The notes under the pieces were generated by a model, which worked only from the letters and a program-made list of their open reading frames with translations, searched no databases and was not told where the DNA came from. This document shows positions 61,328-64,000 of a stretch of 64,000 nt of DNA, piece after piece. The position numbers were made by a program, and so were the translations under genes. The DNA lies in assembly GCA_050287965.1 (NCBI GenBank), contig JBNKCX010000015.1:1-64000 (forward strand), given 5' to 3'. Position 1 is the stretch's first letter. Every line of letters begins with the position of its first letter. The DNA comes from CBFDBF01 sp050287965. Its GTDB lineage: Bacteria > Pseudomonadota > Gammaproteobacteria > Chromatiales > Chromatiaceae.

Positions 61328-62827
61328 ATGTCGAATCACAACGAAGATATTCAGAAGCTTGAGACCGCGGAAAATCCGGAGGGGTTGAAACGGGTAGTGA
61401 TCGAGCCGTTGACCCGGGTGGAAGGACACGGCAAGGTCTCCTTGCTGTTGGATGAAGAGAATCACGTCAAACAGGCGCGGCTGCACATAGCGGAATTCCG
61501 TGGTTTTGAAAAGTTCATTCAGGGCCGCCCCTACTGGGAACTGCCGGTACTGGTGCAGCGACTCTGCGGTATCTGTCCGGTGAGCCATCATCTGGCGGCC
61601 GCCAAGGCGGTGGATCAGCTGGTGGGGGTGGAGAAATTGACCCCGACCGCGGAGAAGGTTCGGCGGCTGATGCATCTGGGACAGATGCTGCAGTCCCATG
61701 CGCTACATTTCTTTCATCTCTGTTCGCCGGATCTGCTGTTCGGTTATGACGACGCGGTGGCGCATCGCAACATCATCGGGGTGTTGGCGGATCATCCCGA
61801 ATTGGCAAAACAGGGGGTGCTGCTGCGCAAGTTCGGTCAGGAGGTGATTCGAGCCACTGCCGGTAAAAGAATACACGGAACCGCGGCTACACCGGGTGGG
61901 GTCAATAAATCCCTGGCGGCGTCGGAACGGGACGCGTTGCTGCACGAGATCGATCAGATCATCGACTGGAGCCGGGGGGCGCTGGAGCTTGCCAAACGGA
62001 TTTTTTTCGAGGATCTGGAAAACCATCGGCGCTTTGCGCTCATAGATACCAATATGTTGAGCCTCTGTAGAGGAGACGGGGCGCTGGATCTCTACCACGG
62101 CAGTCTGCGGGCCAAAGACGTGGATGGCGGTTTCATCTTTGACGGGGTGGATTATAGGGAGTACCACAACTACATCCAGGAGCAGGTCAAGTCATGGAGT
62201 TATATGAAATTCCCCTTCATCATCTCCCTGGGGAAAAGCGAAGGGGCTTACCGGGTCGGCCCTCTGGCGCGGATCAATAACTGTGATTTTATCGATACCC
62301 CGCTGGCCGAAGCGGCCCGCGTGGAATTCCGTGCGTTTGGTGACGGCGGCCCGGTGCAATCCACTCTGGCCTATCATTGGGCACGCATGATTGAGCTGCT
62401 GTACTGCGCCGAGGGGATAAAGGCGCTACTGTCGGACGTGGAGATTACCGGCAGCGACCTGCATAACAGGGGAGAGATGAGGAACAAGGGTATAGGTGTC
62501 ATCGAGGCGCCCCGCGGTACCCTTTTTCACCACTACGAGATCGATGACGATGGTCTGGTGACCCGGGCCAATCTGATCGTCTCCACCACCAACAATAATC
62601 GGGCCATGAACCGTTCCATCCGGCGGGTCGCCATTGATCACCTGGATGGACGGAAGCTTACGGAGCCGCTGCTCAACCGCATCGAGGTGGCCATTCGCGC
62701 CTATGACCCCTGTCTCTCCTGCGCCACCCATGCCCTCGGCAAGATGCCTCTGGAAGTGGAACTGTTGGACCCGGACGGCGCGGTTGTGGACCGGATCTAC
62801 AAGAACGGGCAGGGTGAGATCAGCTGA
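61328..62827 (+). CDS. hoxH: NiFe hydrogenase large subunit HoxH
   Basis: HoxH carries the NiFe(CN)2CO centre and splits H2. The 499-residue precursor has the N-terminal ligand pair RLCGICPVSHH (Cys80, Cys83) and the C-terminal pair DPCLSCATH (Cys462, Cys465, ending His468). The 31 residues after His468 form the usual C-terminal extension removed by a specific protease after metal insertion; that protease is the next gene. IEPLTRVEGHG near the N-terminus is a further family signature. No hyp maturation genes lie in the window. Confidence 0.95.
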   Translation: MSNHNEDIQKLETAENPEGLKRVVIEPLTRVEGHGKVSLLLDEENHVKQARLHIAEFRGFEKFIQGRPYWELPVLVQRLCGICPVSHHLAAAKAVDQLVGVEKLTPTAEKVRRLMHLGQMLQSHALHFFHLCSPDLLFGYDDAVAHRNIIGVLADHPELAKQGVLLRKFGQEVIRATAGKRIHGTAATPGGVNKSLAASERDALLHEIDQIIDWSRGALELAKRIFFEDLENHRRFALIDTNMLSLCRGDGALDLYHGSLRAKDVDGGFIFDGVDYREYHNYIQEQVKSWSYMKFPFIISLGKSEGAYRVGPLARINNCDFIDTPLAEAARVEFRAFGDGGPVQSTLAYHWARMIELLYCAEGIKALLSDVEITGSDLHNRGEMRNKGIGVIEAPRGTLFHHYEIDDDGLVTRANLIVSTTNNNRAMNRSIRRVAIDHLDGRKLTEPLLNRIEVAIRAYDPCLSCATHALGKMPLEVELLDPDGAVVDRIYKNGQGEIS

Positions 62828-62860
62828 AGTTGACCGAATGCCTCTCTGAAACACCGCAAT

Positions 62861-63032
62861 TTAACGCAGAGTACGCAAAGGCGCGAAGGCGCAGAGAGTA
62901 CTTATGGTTAAAAACCACGTTAAACAGAATTGTGGGGGAGCGGGACGGAAGAATGGCGGGTGCAGTCCGCCCTACGAGGAATTCCGCAGCGACGCTATTA
63001 ACAAGCCTTTGCGCCTCCGCGTCTTTGCGTTT
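62861..63032. repeat. Dispersed inverted-repeat element, copy G (hoxH-hoxW junction)
   Basis: TTAACGCAGAGTACGCAAAG plus GCGCGAAGGCGCAGAG at the left faces GCCTTTGCGCCTCCGCGTCT TTGCGTTTA at the right. The interior of about 90 bases contains GGTGCAGTCCGCCCTAC, the reverse of the GTAGGGCGG motif near 39.1 kb. Confidence 0.8.
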
Positions 63033-63069
63033 ATGACGGTGGTACGGATAGATATATTTCGCGGGAAAT

Positions 63070-63567
63070 ATGAAGCATCCCATTCTGATATTTGGCTACG
63101 GCAATCCCTCCCGGGGTGATGACGCTCTGGGGCCGGAGTTGTTGCGACTGCTGGAGAATGACCGGGAGTGCGGGCGTATACCGGATATCTTCGAGACCGT
63201 TACCGATTTCCAACTGCAGATCGAACACGCCACGGATCTGGAGGGGCGGGAACTGGTGTTGTTTGCGGATGCCAGCGTCGCCGCCGAACCGCCGTTCGAA
63301 GTCACGCGCTTAATCCCCGAGCGGGATCGTAGTTACACTTCCCATGCCCTGTCGCCCGCGGCGGTATTGTCGGTGTTCCATCAGGTTATGGGGACGGTTC
63401 CGCCCCCGGCCTTTCTGCTGAGTATTCCTGGGCACGATTTTGAGTTGGGGCATCCACTCACCTCTGTCGCGCAGGAGTACCTTTCGGAAGCACTGTGTTG
63501 GGTGCGGGATTGTCTGCAATCCGGCGATCCGATTCGTCGGCTGACGGAGACGCCGCAACCCGGCTAA
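63070..63567 (+). CDS. hoxW: Hydrogenase maturation protease HoxW
   Basis: The 165-residue endopeptidase of the HycI/HoxW family removes the HoxH C-terminal tail. It begins MKHPILIFGYGNPSRGDDALGP, in which the first Asp-type ligand region (GNPxRGDD) is typical; QLQIEHATDL holds the Glu/His region, LFADAS the second Asp, and SHALSPAAVL the metal-binding His. It is separated from hoxH by repeat copy G. Confidence 0.92.
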   Translation: MKHPILIFGYGNPSRGDDALGPELLRLLENDRECGRIPDIFETVTDFQLQIEHATDLEGRELVLFADASVAAEPPFEVTRLIPERDRSYTSHALSPAAVLSVFHQVMGTVPPPAFLLSIPGHDFELGHPLTSVAQEYLSEALCWVRDCLQSGDPIRRLTETPQPG

Positions 63568-64000
63568 AGCGATAGTTTTAAAACCTCGCAATTAACGCAG
63601 AGGCGCGAAGGCGCAAAGAATTTTCATTCAATTTCGCAATCAGTGTTAGGTAGTGCCGGCGCACAATCTGACCTGCACCGCTCCCGTCATCACGGCCCAG
63701 GCCGGGATTCGGTGGGAGCCCTCTCCTGAGGGCGATCTGATCGGGTCTTGTTCATCGCCCAGAGGACTGGGCTCCTACAGCGCTCTGTCTGGAATGACGA
63801 ATGAGATATAAAGGCGGTAGGGGGGTTTCCCCGTTGCATCGGGAAATGTATTCCGCAAGGTGTGTTGCAGTAAGGTACTGACAAACCTTTGTGCCTCTGC
63901 GTCTTTGCGATCTTTGCGTTTACTATGCTGAGTTTCGAATCGGTTTCCCGATTGTTTGGGGATTGATCAAAGCTTCCCTATATTTCCCTGAGGCCCTCGG
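63568..64000. other. Intergenic region at the window end
   Basis: No gene is seen. The interval holds repeat copy H and a GC-rich segment with GGGAGCCCTCTCCTGAGGGC and CCCAGAGGACTGGGCTCC near 63713-63775, small palindromes of unknown role. The window ends without a recognisable gene start. Confidence 0.55.
63591..63923. repeat. Dispersed inverted-repeat element, copy H
   Basis: ATTAACGCAGAGGCGCGAAG GCGCAAAG at the left faces CCTTTGTGCCTCTGCGTCTT TGCGATCTTTGCGTTTA at the right. The arms are inverted and about 270 bases apart, so this is the longest copy, or two half-copies. Confidence 0.65.

Overview
The window is chromosomal DNA from a gammaproteobacterium, most likely a chemolithotrophic sulfur oxidiser of the Chromatiales type. 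The class is suggested by the rpsP-rimM-trmD-rplS order, a SbcB-type exonuclease I, the EpmA/EpmB/EF-P set and a FimX-like protein. The lifestyle is suggested by flavocytochrome c sulfide dehydrogenase (fccAB), several multihaem or dihaem cytochromes c and a soluble NAD-reducing NiFe hydrogenase (hoxFUYH-hoxW). No phage, IS transposase, CRISPR array, tRNA or rRNA was recognised. All assignments rest on reading the sequence; no database search was run.

Layout. 0.6-2.7 kb: ribosomal protein / tRNA methyltransferase operon with promoter and terminator. 3.2-9 kb: sbcB, a small conserved protein, an ankyrin lipoprotein, a six-TM potassium channel with an RCK domain coupled to a second RCK protein. 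9-24 kb: a 15-kb phosphate island. The minus-strand unit is pstS-phoU-pstC-pstA-pstB2-pstB1-phoB-phoR behind a clear Pho box. The plus strand carries a 2-phosphoglycerate-kinase-like protein, an archaeal-type phosphoglycerate mutase, a Pit transporter, a UspA protein and a Na/Pi cotransporter. 24-30 kb: an SplB-like radical SAM protein, a haem-binding chemoreceptor, a CBS protein and a dihaem cytochrome. 30-34 kb: fccBA, a periplasmic ankyrin protein and a tetrahaem quinol dehydrogenase. 34-36 kb: hemerythrin / DUF2249 / polytopic membrane protein operon. 36-39 kb: nadA with its NrtR regulator and operator, and an IMP/GMP-type 5'-nucleotidase. 39-43 kb: FimX-like degenerate GGDEF/EAL protein and its partner. 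43-46 kb: epmB, efp, epmA. 46-51 kb: cytochrome b561, YceI, a rubrerythrin-like protein, nitroreductase, psd, msrB. 51-58 kb: two overlapping hybrid sensor kinases. 58-63.6 kb: hydrogenase operon.

The most unusual region is the phosphate island. The two PstB paralogues have complementary defects: PstB1 lacks a canonical LSGGQ signature but keeps Q-loop and H-loop residues; PstB2 keeps LSGGQ but has lost the Q-loop Gln and the switch His. A heterodimer would have one consensus and one degenerate ATP site, a layout known from heterodimeric ABC exporters but not, to my knowledge, described for Pst. PhoU is fused to a low-molecular-weight protein tyrosine phosphatase domain whose catalytic Cys and Arg are replaced by Asp and Leu. 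The divergent arm adds enzymes of 2-/3-phosphoglycerate (and possibly 2,3-bisphosphoglycerate) metabolism.

A second layer is a family of intergenic repeats built from GCAGAGGCGCAAAG-like words in inverted orientation. Eight copies or half-copies occur; seven lie at gene junctions inside or at the end of co-directional gene sets (three in pst-pho, three in hox, one between the cytochrome b561 and YceI genes).
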